Assembly: GCF_051172195.1 (NCBI RefSeq) | Contig: NZ_JBPJAQ010000005.1 | Coordinates: forward strand, 62,001 to 126,000 | From: Paludibaculum fermentans_A | GTDB lineage: Bacteria; Acidobacteriota; Terriglobia; Bryobacterales; Bryobacteraceae | Reading direction: 5' to 3' | Length of the DNA: 64,000 nt | Part shown: one piece after another, positions 24,604-33,731 of the stretch | How the letters are laid out: every line of letters begins with the position of its first letter | Numbering within the stretch: position 1 is the stretch's first letter | Made by a program: the position numbers and the translations under genes | Notes under the pieces: generated by a model | Told to the model about the DNA's origin: nothing | The model's input: only the letters and a program-made list of their open reading frames with translations | The model's database searches: none

Positions 24604-25353
24604 TCAGATCCCTCTCTCAGTCGGCCACTTCTTTCGGAGAAACGTGCGGAGCCGGATGATGGCCTGTGTCTTCAGCTGCGAAACCCGGGACTCATGCAGA
24701 TTCACCACGCGCGAGATCTCCCGCAGTGTGAGTTCCTCGTGATAGTAGAGGCTGATCACGGTTCGCTCAATGTACGGCATCCGCGATATTGCCTGCGTCA
24801 GGATCTTCCGCAACTCGCTTCGTTCGAGTACCCGCGAGGGCCAGTCTGCTTCCTTGTCGGAGACAAAGCGCAGCAGATCGCGGCCTTCTTCCTCCCCCGG
24901 ATGGCCCTCCAGGCTGCCGATATTCAGTCCCCGGATCTCTACCAACCACTCGTGGTACTCCTCCAGTTCAACGCCCATCGCCGCAGCGATCTCTTCCTCA
25001 CTGGGCGCTCGCTGCAACTCCTGTTCCAACTCCGCGATGGCCAACTCGATCTGCTTGCTACGGCGCCTCTGCTGGCGCGGTGCCCAATCCAGCCCCCGCA
25101 GACTGTCCAGAATCGCACCCCGAATCTTATACTCGGCGTAGGTTTTCAGCTTGACGTTGTGATTGGGATCAAAGCGATCGATAGCGGAGATCAGGCCGAC
25201 TATGCCGGTCGAGATGAGGTCGTCGAGGCTAACGCTTTCCGGAAGCCGCTCGTGGATCCTGCGGGCAATCAGCCGTACCTGAGGCAGGTGCTCCAGAATC
25301 ATTTGCTCACGATCTTCGCCGCAGATGACGGCAGACTTGGTATAGGGGTTCAT
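24604..25353 (-). CDS. fliA: Flagellar RNA polymerase sigma factor FliA (sigma-28)
   Basis: 249 residues. Sigma region 2 reads LDDLISTGIVGLISAIDRFDP and KLKTYAEYKIRGAILDSLRGLDW, region 3 RAPSEEEIAAAMGVELEEY, region 4 LTLREISRVVNLHESRVSQLKTQAI. The layout fits the FliA/WhiG/SigD class, which transcribes late flagellar genes such as flagellin and chemotaxis genes after hook completion. It lies within the export-gate operon 19 bp after flhF. The expected anti-sigma FlgM is not in the window. Confidence 0.94.
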   Translation of the reverse strand: MNPYTKSAVICGEDREQMILEHLPQVRLIARRIHERLPESVSLDDLISTGIVGLISAIDRFDPNHNVKLKTYAEYKIRGAILDSLRGLDWAPRQQRRRSKQIELAIAELEQELQRAPSEEEIAAAMGVELEEYHEWLVEIRGLNIGSLEGHPGEEEGRDLLRFVSDKEADWPSRVLERSELRKILTQAISRMPYIERTVISLYYHEELTLREISRVVNLHESRVSQLKTQAIIRLRTFLRKKWPTERGI

Positions 25354-25372
25354 CTCTGATTACCTCGTAACA

Positions 25373-26500
25373 TCAGGCGTTTGCAGCTCTGGCCGTGCTC
25401 CCGAAGAGCATCCGCATCAGGAGGGGCTTCGACGCCACCTCCAGATCCTCAGGCACCCGCTGTCCGAAGCTCAGGCAGGAGATGGGCAATCCCGCCGATA
25501 TGGCAAATCCCATCCAGCCACCATGGAAGGTGGTCTCGTCCGTATGCGTGAAGATCAGTTTGACTGGCTGGAGCTGGCTCCAACGGCGCCAAGCCCGCAT
25601 CAGGTCTTCGTAACGGGCTGTGGCTGGGAGGACGAGGTGAATCTCAACTTCCGGATGTCCGGCGAAAGCCCGGCTCCACTCCTCGAAGCAATCCTGGTCG
25701 TTCGGCCCGCAGCCCGGCGTATCGATGAAAACAACCTCCTTGTGCCGTTGCTCCACCAATAATCTCGAAAGAGAACCCGGGGTCTCCGCTAAAGCGAATG
25801 GAAGCCCGAGGATAGCGGCATAGGCGCGCAATTGCTCAGCAGCGGCGACACGGTAGCAGTCCGTGCTGAGAATTACCGAGGGGGCGCGGCTCGACACGCC
25901 GTATCGCATCGCCAGCTTCGCCAGGGTGGTGGTCTTGCCGGCCCCGGGTGGGCCGACCAAGGCAATAACGCGGCGTCCACCGGCTGCCCCCCCAGGACCA
26001 GGGCTGACCGCCAACATGCTCTCCAGTTCGGCGGCAATACCGCGGCGAACTCGCACCTCACCCGCCTGATCCTGACTCTGGCGCAGTCCCAGCCGCCGCT
26101 CGACGCGTTCCAGTACCTCGCCCACCAGCGCCTGCGGGAATCCGGACGCTTCGAGTTGGGCCGCCGCCATTTGCAGCTCCGGCATGTATGAGAAGCTCGG
26201 CAGATGGGAGGCCAGGCTGCGCACCAGCACAGACAGCCGGCCAATCTCCGACTGGAGCGCCTCCAATCCGGCCTGCTCTGGCTCCAAGCGTGGCGCCTGC
26301 ACCAGGCCGGGCGCTTCCGGCGCCGGACCGGCACTGATGGACTCTGACTCCACGGTGACCGCGTACGGGCCCAGTTGGCGGTTTCCACCGGTATTTAGGC
26401 CCGCCTCCACCAGAAGGGTTTCCTCCCCGAGTTCCTGACGCGCCTGCGCAACAGCAGACTCAACGCTATTTCCGTAGTATGTTCTGCGGCTTGACATCAT
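25373..26500 (-). CDS. flhF: Flagellar biosynthesis GTPase FlhF
   Basis: 375 residues; tandem ATGs at 26500 and 26497, overlapping the flhA stop (ATGA). The N-terminus (RTYYGNSVESAVAQARQELGEETLL) is the typical FlhF basic domain. The SRP-type NG domain has G1 GPPGAGKTTT near 182-191, DTPG as G3 and a THTDET-like G4. FlhF sets the position and number of polar flagella. The usual partner flhG/fleN would be expected next, but fliA follows directly. Confidence 0.94.
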   Translation of the reverse strand: MMSSRRTYYGNSVESAVAQARQELGEETLLVEAGLNTGGNRQLGPYAVTVESESISAGPAPEAPGLVQAPRLEPEQAGLEALQSEIGRLSVLVRSLASHLPSFSYMPELQMAAAQLEASGFPQALVGEVLERVERRLGLRQSQDQAGEVRVRRGIAAELESMLAVSPGPGGAAGGRRVIALVGPPGAGKTTTLAKLAMRYGVSSRAPSVILSTDCYRVAAAEQLRAYAAILGLPFALAETPGSLSRLLVEQRHKEVVFIDTPGCGPNDQDCFEEWSRAFAGHPEVEIHLVLPATARYEDLMRAWRRWSQLQPVKLIFTHTDETTFHGGWMGFAISAGLPISCLSFGQRVPEDLEVASKPLLMRMLFGSTARAANA

Positions 26501-28665
26501 TTGGCGCCTCTCAGTACGCCCAGTGAAACGACCTTCGTCCCCGGCGGAACCTCACCATGCGAAAGGACCGTGATCTGCGGATGGTTGGCCTCCAGCATCT
26601 GCCTCACGAACGAACGTGAACCGGCACTGGCCAACATTGCCCACCCCGACTGGCCAGAGTTCACAGCTGAGCGGGCAGCCTCCAACAGTTCGCCCACCTT
26701 CTGCGGCGGAAGGTTCAGGTGTGACGTGCTCTCCCCGTGCTCCACCGCCTGCTCGATCGTGCGCTCCAGGTCAGGGTCCAGGAAAAACACGGGCAATTCG
26801 CCGTTGGCATTCAGGTGCGGCTTAACCAGGGAACGCCGCAGCGACTGCCGTACGAACTCCGTCAGAAGCAGCGGATTGCGCGTCACTGCGGCGGCTTCGC
26901 CGAGGCTCTCGAGGACAGTATTGGCGTCCTTAACTGAAACCCGCTCCCGCAGGAGGTTCTGGAACACCCGCTGCACGGTGGGCAGTGGCAGGAGCTTCGG
27001 AACGAGGTCATCTACCACTCTCGGGTTCTCCTCGGAAACGCGGTCCAGCACTTTCTTCGCATCCTGCCGGGAGAAGATCTCATGACAGTGGCGCCGCACA
27101 AGCTCGGAGAGATGTGTGGTCATTACGCTCAGTGGATCCACCACCGTGCAGCCGGCCGACCGCGCCCTGTCGGACTGTTCAGAGCTGATCCAGACCGCTG
27201 GAATCCCAAAGGCAGGATCCTTCGTGGGCATCCCCTGCACCGGCACTGATCCCGTCGGAGGGGGTATCGCCAGGTCGCAGCCTTGCGGCAGCTCGCATCT
27301 GGCGATCTCCGCGCCCTTCAGCAGGACGACGTACTCGCGCACCTTGAGCGTGAGGTTGTCCGTGACGCGCACAGGAGGCAGGATGTATCCGAGTTCGGAC
27401 GCGAGTTGACGCCGCAACCCCGCGATGCGGCGCAGCAGCGGCGAATTCTCAGCGCCCTCCACCATCTTCACCAGCCCGAGTCCCACCTCCACCGAAAGCG
27501 GTTCCACCTTCATCAGCGATTCAATGCTGTCCTTCGCGGCCTGCGGCTGCGGCACCGGATTGACGGAAACAGCTGTCAATTGCTTCAGCCTGATCCGATA
27601 GCCCGTATAGCCCACCCCGCTCGCCAACAGGACGAATGGAATCTTCGGCAGCCCTGGGAAGAGAGCCATTGCGAAAAGGACACCAGCGGCGAGCAGCAAC
27701 GGCTGGTACGCCCCGAACATCTGTTTCTTGAAGTCCGCGCCCATCTCCTGTTCGGAACTCGCCCGGGTGACGATCAGGCCGCCGGAGATCGAGATCATGA
27801 GCGCCGGAATCACCGTGACCAGGCCGTCGCCGATCGTCAGCACGGTGTAGGTTTCCAAGGCCTGCGCCATACGCATGTTGTGCTGCAACACGCCGATCAG
27901 AAAGCCGGCAATGATGTTGATGCTCGTGATGAGGATACTGGCAACAGCATCGCGCTGCGTGAAGCGGGTGGCGCCGTCCATTGCCCCGTAGAACTCTGCC
28001 TCCGCGGAGAGCGATTTCCTGCGCGCCTTGGCTTCTGCTTCATTGATCAGTCCGCCGTTGAGATCGGCATCGATGGACATCTGCTTCCCGGGCAGAGCAT
28101 CAAGCGTGAACCGTGCCGTCACCTCCGAAATGCGGACCGCACCATGATTGATCACAACGTACTGGATCGCGATCAGCACGAGAAAAATGACAATGCCGAT
28201 CACGAAGTTGCCGCCCACCACAAAGTTGCCGAACGATTCGATCACCTCACCGGCGGCCGAGGTCCCCTTGCTGCCATTCAGCAGGATCAGCCGGGAGCTC
28301 GACACGTTCAGGGCCAGGCGGAACAATGTCATCAGCAGCAAGGTGGTGGGAAAAACGCTGAAGTCCGCTGGTCGGCGGATGTACATCGATACGAGCAGAA
28401 CAATGGTTGAGAGTGTGATGTTGGCGCTGATCAGGATATCCAGCAGAAATGCCGGAAGCGGCGTGATCATGGCCATCAGGATGCCAAGCACCGCGATGGG
28501 CACGGCCACCTCGGCTCTGACCATCTCGCGCCAGTTCAGGCCCAGCCCGGATTGAGAACCCGGCGCGCTTGCGGGCTGATTGCCCGGTTGCCTCTGTCGC
28601 CCGGGCAGAGACGGGGGTGGGTGGGCAACACTGCTGGCGGATGTCGGCAATACCGGTGCGGTCAT
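26497..28665 (-). CDS. flhA: Flagellar type III export protein FlhA
   Basis: 722 residues, normal length, with a ~40-residue Pro/Ser-rich N-terminal extension before the first membrane helix. About eight helices occupy residues 50-350, including the FHIPEP signature region RRPADFSVFPTTLLLMTLFR. The cytoplasmic C-terminal half forms the nonameric ring that docks chaperone-substrate complexes. FlhA is the ion-conducting core of the export gate, with FlhB and FliPQR encoded just upstream. The gene overlaps flhF by 4 bp. Confidence 0.97.
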   Translation of the reverse strand: MTAPVLPTSASSVAHPPPSLPGRQRQPGNQPASAPGSQSGLGLNWREMVRAEVAVPIAVLGILMAMITPLPAFLLDILISANITLSTIVLLVSMYIRRPADFSVFPTTLLLMTLFRLALNVSSSRLILLNGSKGTSAAGEVIESFGNFVVGGNFVIGIVIFLVLIAIQYVVINHGAVRISEVTARFTLDALPGKQMSIDADLNGGLINEAEAKARRKSLSAEAEFYGAMDGATRFTQRDAVASILITSINIIAGFLIGVLQHNMRMAQALETYTVLTIGDGLVTVIPALMISISGGLIVTRASSEQEMGADFKKQMFGAYQPLLLAAGVLFAMALFPGLPKIPFVLLASGVGYTGYRIRLKQLTAVSVNPVPQPQAAKDSIESLMKVEPLSVEVGLGLVKMVEGAENSPLLRRIAGLRRQLASELGYILPPVRVTDNLTLKVREYVVLLKGAEIARCELPQGCDLAIPPPTGSVPVQGMPTKDPAFGIPAVWISSEQSDRARSAGCTVVDPLSVMTTHLSELVRRHCHEIFSRQDAKKVLDRVSEENPRVVDDLVPKLLPLPTVQRVFQNLLRERVSVKDANTVLESLGEAAAVTRNPLLLTEFVRQSLRRSLVKPHLNANGELPVFFLDPDLERTIEQAVEHGESTSHLNLPPQKVGELLEAARSAVNSGQSGWAMLASAGSRSFVRQMLEANHPQITVLSHGEVPPGTKVVSLGVLRGAK

Positions 28666-28710
28666 TGTTTTGCGTTACTCTCTCGCCGGGGATTCCGGCC
28701 GTGCAGGCGT

Positions 28711-29778
28711 CTACGCGCCGGGTCGTCGTCCGCCCATCAGCCGGAAGACGTAAGCCAGTACTTCTGCCACCGCACGGTACAGGTGCGCCGGAATCTCCTG
28801 GCCAACCTCCACGTGCTTATACAGTGCTTGCGCCAGCGGAGGATTCTCAATCACAGGCACCTTGCAGGCCAGGGCTTTGTCCCTGATGCGGAGCGCCAGG
28901 AAGTTTTTGCCCTTCGCAACCACCTTCGGGGTTGCCATGCTCTGCAATTCGTACCGCAGCGCCACAGCGAAATGAGTCGGGTTGACGATTACTGCCGTGG
29001 CCGTCGGCACCTCCGACATCATCCGCCGGCGAAGCAACTCGCGCCGCATCCGGCGAATCTTCATCTTGACTTCGGGATTGCCCTCATTCTGTTTGAACTC
29101 CTCCTTAATCTCCTGTTTGGTCATCCTGAGATCGCGCTGAAAACGCTGGCGCTGGCGGAATAGGTCGACGGTGCCCCACACGAGAAAGACGCCGGATGCC
29201 TTCCACAGCAGATCGGACAGCGAACTGCCTACAACTCTGATTCCACTGGTTAAGCTCATCAGCGGCAATCGCAGAAACTCTTCCAGGCAGCCGGCCACAA
29301 CGAGCCATAGAATGGTCAGCATCACCGGCAGCAGGACAATGGCCTCGACCATTGCGCGTTGATTGCGGCCCGGCAATTCCCGCAGATTATTGATGGGATT
29401 CAGCCGGCTCAGGTCGGGCGCCAGCTTGGACGGAGCGAACCCGAAGCTGGTGCTGGCCAATTGGGTCATCAGACTGGCGCCCATCAACGCCCCGCCCATC
29501 GCTAGCACCAGAAACCCCAGGGGAGCGATGTGATTCTGAACGGCCGCAATCACTACTTGCCGGTTGAGCTCCCAATCGCACGTGCTGCTCAACACAGACC
29601 GCATGCCTGTCTGCACAGAAGGCCACCACGATTCAACGAGCCCCGTGAGCAGCGCTGTGAACACCGCGAACTGCACTGCGGCCACAAACTCGCGGCTCAC
29701 CGGGAACCGGCCCTCGGTGCGCGATTTCTTCAGGCGCTGCTCAGTCGGCTTCTCTGTACGCTGGTCACGATCGGACAT
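28711..29778 (-). CDS. flhB: Flagellar export switch protein FlhB
   Basis: 355 residues from the ATG at 29778, which has AAGGAGG directly upstream; a TTG one codon earlier is also open. The N-terminus (EKPTEQRLKKSRTEGRFPVSR) is typical. Four membrane helices are followed by the cytoplasmic autocleavage domain with the NPTH site at about 266-269. Cleavage between N and P switches export from rod/hook to filament substrates, in concert with FliK. It is 9 bp downstream of fliR and 45 bp upstream of flhA. Confidence 0.96.
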   Translation of the reverse strand: MSDRDQRTEKPTEQRLKKSRTEGRFPVSREFVAAVQFAVFTALLTGLVESWWPSVQTGMRSVLSSTCDWELNRQVVIAAVQNHIAPLGFLVLAMGGALMGASLMTQLASTSFGFAPSKLAPDLSRLNPINNLRELPGRNQRAMVEAIVLLPVMLTILWLVVAGCLEEFLRLPLMSLTSGIRVVGSSLSDLLWKASGVFLVWGTVDLFRQRQRFQRDLRMTKQEIKEEFKQNEGNPEVKMKIRRMRRELLRRRMMSEVPTATAVIVNPTHFAVALRYELQSMATPKVVAKGKNFLALRIRDKALACKVPVIENPPLAQALYKHVEVGQEIPAHLYRAVAEVLAYVFRLMGGRRPGA

Positions 29779-29787
29779 CAAGCCTCC

Positions 29788-30558
29788 TTACCGGATCAGC
29801 GCTCCAAGCAGGGCGCGCACCTGATCCAGTCCTGACTGGAACAGCAGCGGAGCCAGCGAGACAAGCGTGGCCAGCGCGGCCAGCGACCCTAGCATCTTCA
29901 CCGGAAAAGCGAGCGACAGCAGCTGCAACTGAGACTGGATCCGGCCCAACAGAGCCAGAGTGACATCGGCCAACAGCAGGAGGGCCGCGATCGGAAGCGC
30001 CAGCCGCAAGCCGAGTTCCATCATCATCGATCCTGCGGTCACCACAACCCTGGCCGCGGACCAGGTCAGGTCAACATGGCCTGGCGGCCACTCGCGCAAG
30101 CTATTCGCAAACGCCATTAGGACCAACCTGTCCCCGCCTGCGGTGAAGAACAGCAGATTCGACATCAACTGCGCGACAATCTGGAGCACGCTGCTGTCGG
30201 CCTCGCTGTTTGGGTCAATCGTAGAGGCGTAGGAGAAGCCGGCCTGCACCGACACGGCTTGGACCGTGAAGACGAGCATGTCGGAGAGGAACGCCACCAG
30301 CAGACCGACGGCCAGCCCGAAGATCATCTCTCCCACAAGCCAGAGAATGTAGACGGCAGGGCCGAACTCCGAAGCGTTGTAGCGAGGCCACATCGGGAAG
30401 AGCGATACGCAGATTGCACAAATCAGGAATGCTCTTGTAAGTTCCGGTGCAGCCTTGACGCCCGGGATCGGAACGAATAGCAAAGCGGAGCCCAGACGCG
30501 CCACCACCAGCAGGAAGCCCAGGACAGTCGAAATTTCGAAGTGGAATTCAGCGGGCAT
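29788..30558 (-). CDS. fliR: Flagellar export gate protein FliR
   Basis: 256 residues from the ATG at 30558; a GTG at 30573 is an alternative. About six membrane helices, with the family-like LRLALPIAALLLLADVTLALLGR segment near the C-terminal third. FliR joins FliP and FliQ in the helical export gate at the base of the rod. The start lies inside the end of fliQ (11 bp overlap), indicating coupled translation. Confidence 0.94.
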   Translation of the reverse strand: MPAEFHFEISTVLGFLLVVARLGSALLFVPIPGVKAAPELTRAFLICAICVSLFPMWPRYNASEFGPAVYILWLVGEMIFGLAVGLLVAFLSDMLVFTVQAVSVQAGFSYASTIDPNSEADSSVLQIVAQLMSNLLFFTAGGDRLVLMAFANSLREWPPGHVDLTWSAARVVVTAGSMMMELGLRLALPIAALLLLADVTLALLGRIQSQLQLLSLAFPVKMLGSLAALATLVSLAPLLFQSGLDQVRALLGALIR

Positions 30559-30817
30559 ACCGGCTAAAGTCACTGAACAGGCCGACGGTATAGCTGCAGA
30601 GGCGCATCAGCATCCAGGGCAGGAAAAGCACTATGCCGGCCAGGAAGGCGACCAGGCGCGGCACACTGCCAAAGGCGGGATCCTGTACAGAAGTCACGAT
30701 CTGGAGCAGGCTGATGACAATCCCGGCCACGAATCCGATGGCGAGCAAAGGCAGGCTCAGCCAAAACGCCGCCATCAACGCCTGGCGAATAACATCCACC
30801 ACTACTTGGGAGTTCAT
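30548..30817 (-). CDS. fliQ: Flagellar export gate protein FliQ
   Basis: 89 residues with two membrane helices (about 15-37 and 50-72) and the typical core GIVISLLQIVTSVQDPAF. Normal length. FliQ subunits pack around FliP/FliR in the export gate. It starts 6 bp after fliP. Confidence 0.95.
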   Translation of the reverse strand: MNSQVVVDVIRQALMAAFWLSLPLLAIGFVAGIVISLLQIVTSVQDPAFGSVPRLVAFLAGIVLFLPWMLMRLCSYTVGLFSDFSRYAR

Positions 30818-30823
30818 ACATCC

Positions 30824-31546
30824 TCAACTGAAGCTACGCATCAGGGAACCAACGACGAGGTTCCAGCCATCCACCAGGACGAAGAGCAGGATCTTGAATG
30901 GAGCCGAGACCATCACAGGTGGCAACTGCACCATCCCAATGGATAAGGTCACGGAAGCAATGACAATGTCGATGATAAGGAAGGGCAGGAACAGCACGGC
31001 GCCAATCTGGAACCCGGTTTTCAGCTCCGAGAGAACATAGGCCGGCGCCAGGACACCCAGGTCCAGCTCGCTGGCCGAGCGAGGGGGCGGCGTCTTCGTG
31101 ATCTCGAGCAGCAGGGCGATGTCTTTCTCCCGCACAAACCGGATGAGGAACTTCTTCAGAGGCTTCGACCCGTTCTCCCACGCCTCTGCCCGCGTAACCT
31201 GGCCCTGCTCCAGTGGCAGCCAGCCAGTCTGATACACCTCCACTAGCACAGGCCGCATGAGAAGCAGAGACAGGAAAAGGGCCAGGCCTACGACCACTTG
31301 GTTCGAAGGAATCGTCTGCGTACCGAGTGCCTGCCTCAGGAAATGCAGCACCACTGTGATCCGCAGGAACGGAGTGACTGACACGAGCAGAGCCGGTAGC
31401 ACAGTCAGTGCCGTCATCATGACGAGGATCTGCAGGGGAACCGTCAATGCCTCCCCGCTTTTCAGGCCGCCAGGAAATGCGCCCGCGGACCCCGATGGCG
31501 CGGCGCTGAGCGGAACGGCCAGCATACCGATGAGACAGGCCTTCAT
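30824..31546 (-). CDS. fliP: Flagellar export gate protein FliP
   Basis: 240 residues with a cleavable signal sequence, then the FliP pattern TALTVLPALLVSVTPFLRI and QTIPSNQVVVGLALFL, a periplasmic loop, and the C-terminal pair of helices (FLPFLIIDIVIASVTLSIGM). FliP forms the pentameric core of the export gate. The ATG overlaps the fliO stop (ATGA) and is preceded by GGGAGGAG. Confidence 0.97.
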   Translation of the reverse strand: MKACLIGMLAVPLSAAPSGSAGAFPGGLKSGEALTVPLQILVMMTALTVLPALLVSVTPFLRITVVLHFLRQALGTQTIPSNQVVVGLALFLSLLLMRPVLVEVYQTGWLPLEQGQVTRAEAWENGSKPLKKFLIRFVREKDIALLLEITKTPPPRSASELDLGVLAPAYVLSELKTGFQIGAVLFLPFLIIDIVIASVTLSIGMVQLPPVMVSAPFKILLFVLVDGWNLVVGSLMRSFS

Positions 31547-31863
31547 TCCGCTCCTCCCTGCGCCAACTGCTCGCGCGTAGCCCGGACGAGAACATCCTGG
31601 AAATTTGCCGCCACTGCCCCTTCGAAGGCCACCCCCATCGGATGCGTCCCGACCAGGATGGTGTTACTTCCAACCCTGACCAGGTGCAACGTGTGTTGCC
31701 CAGTCAACGGGAGTCTCTCCAGGACGGTGAGTTGGCGTTGGTCGTCCTTCCTGGACGCCGGCCATCGAAATGGCCGCCCCTGCTTCCGGCGGATCGCCCA
31801 CGCGGCAGCCAGCGCAATACACAGAACAAATCCGACAGCCAGCAACTGATCAGCGAGTGGCAC
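31543..31863 (-). CDS. fliO: Flagellar assembly protein FliO
   Basis: 106 residues from a GTG at 31863 with GGAGGAG 5 bp upstream. One membrane helix (about 7-25) is followed by a short cytoplasmic domain (LTVLERLPLTGQHTLHLVRV, ILVGTHPMGV) typical of FliO/MopB. FliO is a chaperone for FliP assembly, and fliO directly precedes fliP as usual. Confidence 0.9.
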   Translation of the reverse strand: MPLADQLLAVGFVLCIALAAAWAIRRKQGRPFRWPASRKDDQRQLTVLERLPLTGQHTLHLVRVGSNTILVGTHPMGVAFEGAVAANFQDVLVRATREQLAQGGAE

Positions 31864-31865
31864 GT

Positions 31866-32114
31866 CTACTCCTCCACATTGAAATCCGTGATTCGGACGC
31901 CCATCGTGTCCTCGATGATGACGATCTCTCCGAAACCAACGAGGGCGCCGCAGATCACAATGTCGATGTTCTCGCCGGCGGAACGAGGCATCCTGATCAC
32001 ACTTCCGACCTCGAGATCCAATACCTCTCGCAGGGTCATCATCCGCCGGGCGAGCTCCACCTCGACATCCAGGGGAACGTTGGACAACGGCTTGATCTGT
32101 TGAAGGCTGGTCAT
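31866..32114 (-). CDS. fliN: Flagellar motor switch protein FliN (short form)
   Basis: 82 residues from the ATG at 32114; the open frame extends by two codons to a TTG. It is almost entirely a SpoA domain: NVPLDVEVELARRMMTLREVL, LEVGSVIRMPRSAGENIDI and IVIIEDTMGVRITDF. FliN multimers form the base of the C-ring and help recruit export substrates. A longer SpoA protein is encoded at the end of the same operon (23756-24592), giving two FliN-type proteins in one transcript. Confidence 0.93.
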   Translation of the reverse strand: MTSLQQIKPLSNVPLDVEVELARRMMTLREVLDLEVGSVIRMPRSAGENIDIVICGALVGFGEIVIIEDTMGVRITDFNVEE

Positions 32115-32135
32115 TGGCAAAGGCCGGAGAGAGGC

Positions 32136-33386
32136 CTATCGCTTCAAGTTGATGGTGTCCTGGCTGATTTCGTCAACTGCGGTCACAACCTTCGCATTCG
32201 CCTGGTAACCACGCTGCAGAACAATCAGATTCGTGAACTCCTTGGCAATGTCCACGGTGGAATACTCAACGGCGCCGCCCATGATCTTGCCGCGGCCGCC
32301 CGTGTCAGGCAGTCCCACGGCCGGAAGCGCCGTCCGGGCGCTGAGCTGATAGTTGTTGTTGCCAACCGCGATCATCGATTCAGGATTCCGGATCGAAGCC
32401 ATGGCCAGTTGGCCCACGGCCACTTGCTGCCCGTTGGAATATTGCGCCAGAACACGTCCACCGTCTCCAATGCCAACCCGCACCAGCTGCGCGGCAGCGA
32501 ATCCATCCTGCGAGTTTGCCGAAACCGCGGAAGCCTCGGAAAACTGAGTGAGCCGCGGCGCAGCCCCACTGTAGAGGCTCCAGGAAATGGACAGATCCGC
32601 GGCGCCATTACTCAGCCCCGTCACCACCAACCCGGGCTTGGGGTCGGTCACCAGAGGAGCGCTCATCTTACCCAGAGAGTCAAATTGAACCGTCCCCGTC
32701 ACAGCGGTGAAAGGAGGAGTCGTCAGATCAGCGTCAGGCACTGACATCCCATAAGTCCACTCCCCTGGATTGGCTGTCTTGGTGAAGGTGGTGGAGACTG
32801 TGTGCGATTCACCCAGTGAGTCGAACACCTCAATCGATGTGGAGAACGTCGTCGCCGGCGGACCCGCGGTGGCGGATGCATCCAGGTTCAAGTCGAACGA
32901 GATGCCAGTGGTCGCCACGGGCGCTCGCAAGGTGCCTACCGGAACGCTTACATCCGTCGGAGGCTGCGTCGTGTCCAGTACGCCGTTCACCTCGTTCCAG
33001 CCCTGCAGCCGGAATCCTGTCGCCGTCACCAGGCTGCCTGCCTTATTGACCTGAAGATTCCCGCCCCTCGTGTACAGGACGCTGTCCGAGTTCGGATCAC
33101 GTACGACCAGAAAACCGTCACCCTGAATGGCCACATCCAGCGGTCCAGAACTGGCCTGGATAGCGCCCTGCGAGAACTGGCGGATGGTGGTGGGCCGGGC
33201 CACGCCAAAGCCGACTTGGGTCTCACCCAATCCCGCCCCCAGCGACTGTGTGACCAGATCACTGAATGCGACCACACTGGCTTTGTAGCCCGGCGTGTTC
33301 AGATTCGCCAGGTTATTGCCAACCACGTCGATCGCCGTGGTATGCGCGCCTAAAGCGCTGAGCGCCGTCGAAAATGAAGTAAACAT
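32136..33386 (-). CDS. flgE: Flagellar hook protein FlgE
   Basis: 416 residues, typical length. The N-terminal axial motif reads STALSALGAHTTAIDVVGNNLANLNTPGYKA and the C-terminus EFTNLIVLQRGYQANAKVVTAVDEI. These coiled-coil ends are the rod/hook/filament signature. The middle holds the D1/D2 hook domains. FlgE polymerises into the hook with the FlgD cap, encoded 27 bp upstream. GAGGAG precedes the ATG. Confidence 0.96.
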   Translation of the reverse strand: MFTSFSTALSALGAHTTAIDVVGNNLANLNTPGYKASVVAFSDLVTQSLGAGLGETQVGFGVARPTTIRQFSQGAIQASSGPLDVAIQGDGFLVVRDPNSDSVLYTRGGNLQVNKAGSLVTATGFRLQGWNEVNGVLDTTQPPTDVSVPVGTLRAPVATTGISFDLNLDASATAGPPATTFSTSIEVFDSLGESHTVSTTFTKTANPGEWTYGMSVPDADLTTPPFTAVTGTVQFDSLGKMSAPLVTDPKPGLVVTGLSNGAADLSISWSLYSGAAPRLTQFSEASAVSANSQDGFAAAQLVRVGIGDGGRVLAQYSNGQQVAVGQLAMASIRNPESMIAVGNNNYQLSARTALPAVGLPDTGGRGKIMGGAVEYSTVDIAKEFTNLIVLQRGYQANAKVVTAVDEISQDTINLKR

Positions 33387-33413
33387 CTTTCTCCTCTGTG
33401 GTACGTCCGCGGC

Positions 33414-33731
33414 CTAAGGCTGATCTGTGTCCTGCCCGGCGGCGTCAACGGCCGGAATCAGTGCGTCGCGAATTGCCGCCAGATCCTGACTCATCGACAG
33501 CGACTGTTCAAGCTCTGTGAACTGCGCCAACTGCGCAACGAACTCAACGCCGTCGGCGGGGCTCATCGGGTTCTGATTTTTCAGCTGAGCGACCAGCAAC
33601 TGCAGGAAAACATCCTTGCTGGCCAGGTCATCCTGCCCGGCCGCGGCCGTCTTGGCCGGTGAATCGCTTTTGTCTGTCGCGTTGATGTCAGCCCACAGCT
33701 GCGGGCCGTAAATGTTGGTAACCGTGCTCAT
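33414..33731 (-). CDS. flgD: Flagellar hook cap protein FlgD, short form
   Basis: 105 residues. The conserved FlgD N-terminus is present (KDVFLQLLVAQLKNQNPMSP, then VAQLAQFTELEQ). The C-terminal Tudor/FnIII-like domains that bring most FlgD proteins to over 200 residues are absent; the frame ends in a clean stop and flgE follows 27 bp later. The N-terminal region is the part needed for export and hook capping in several bacteria, so this short form may still work. The ATG overlaps the stop of the fliK-like gene. Confidence 0.92.
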   Translation of the reverse strand: MSTVTNIYGPQLWADINATDKSDSPAKTAAAGQDDLASKDVFLQLLVAQLKNQNPMSPADGVEFVAQLAQFTELEQSLSMSQDLAAIRDALIPAVDAAGQDTDQP

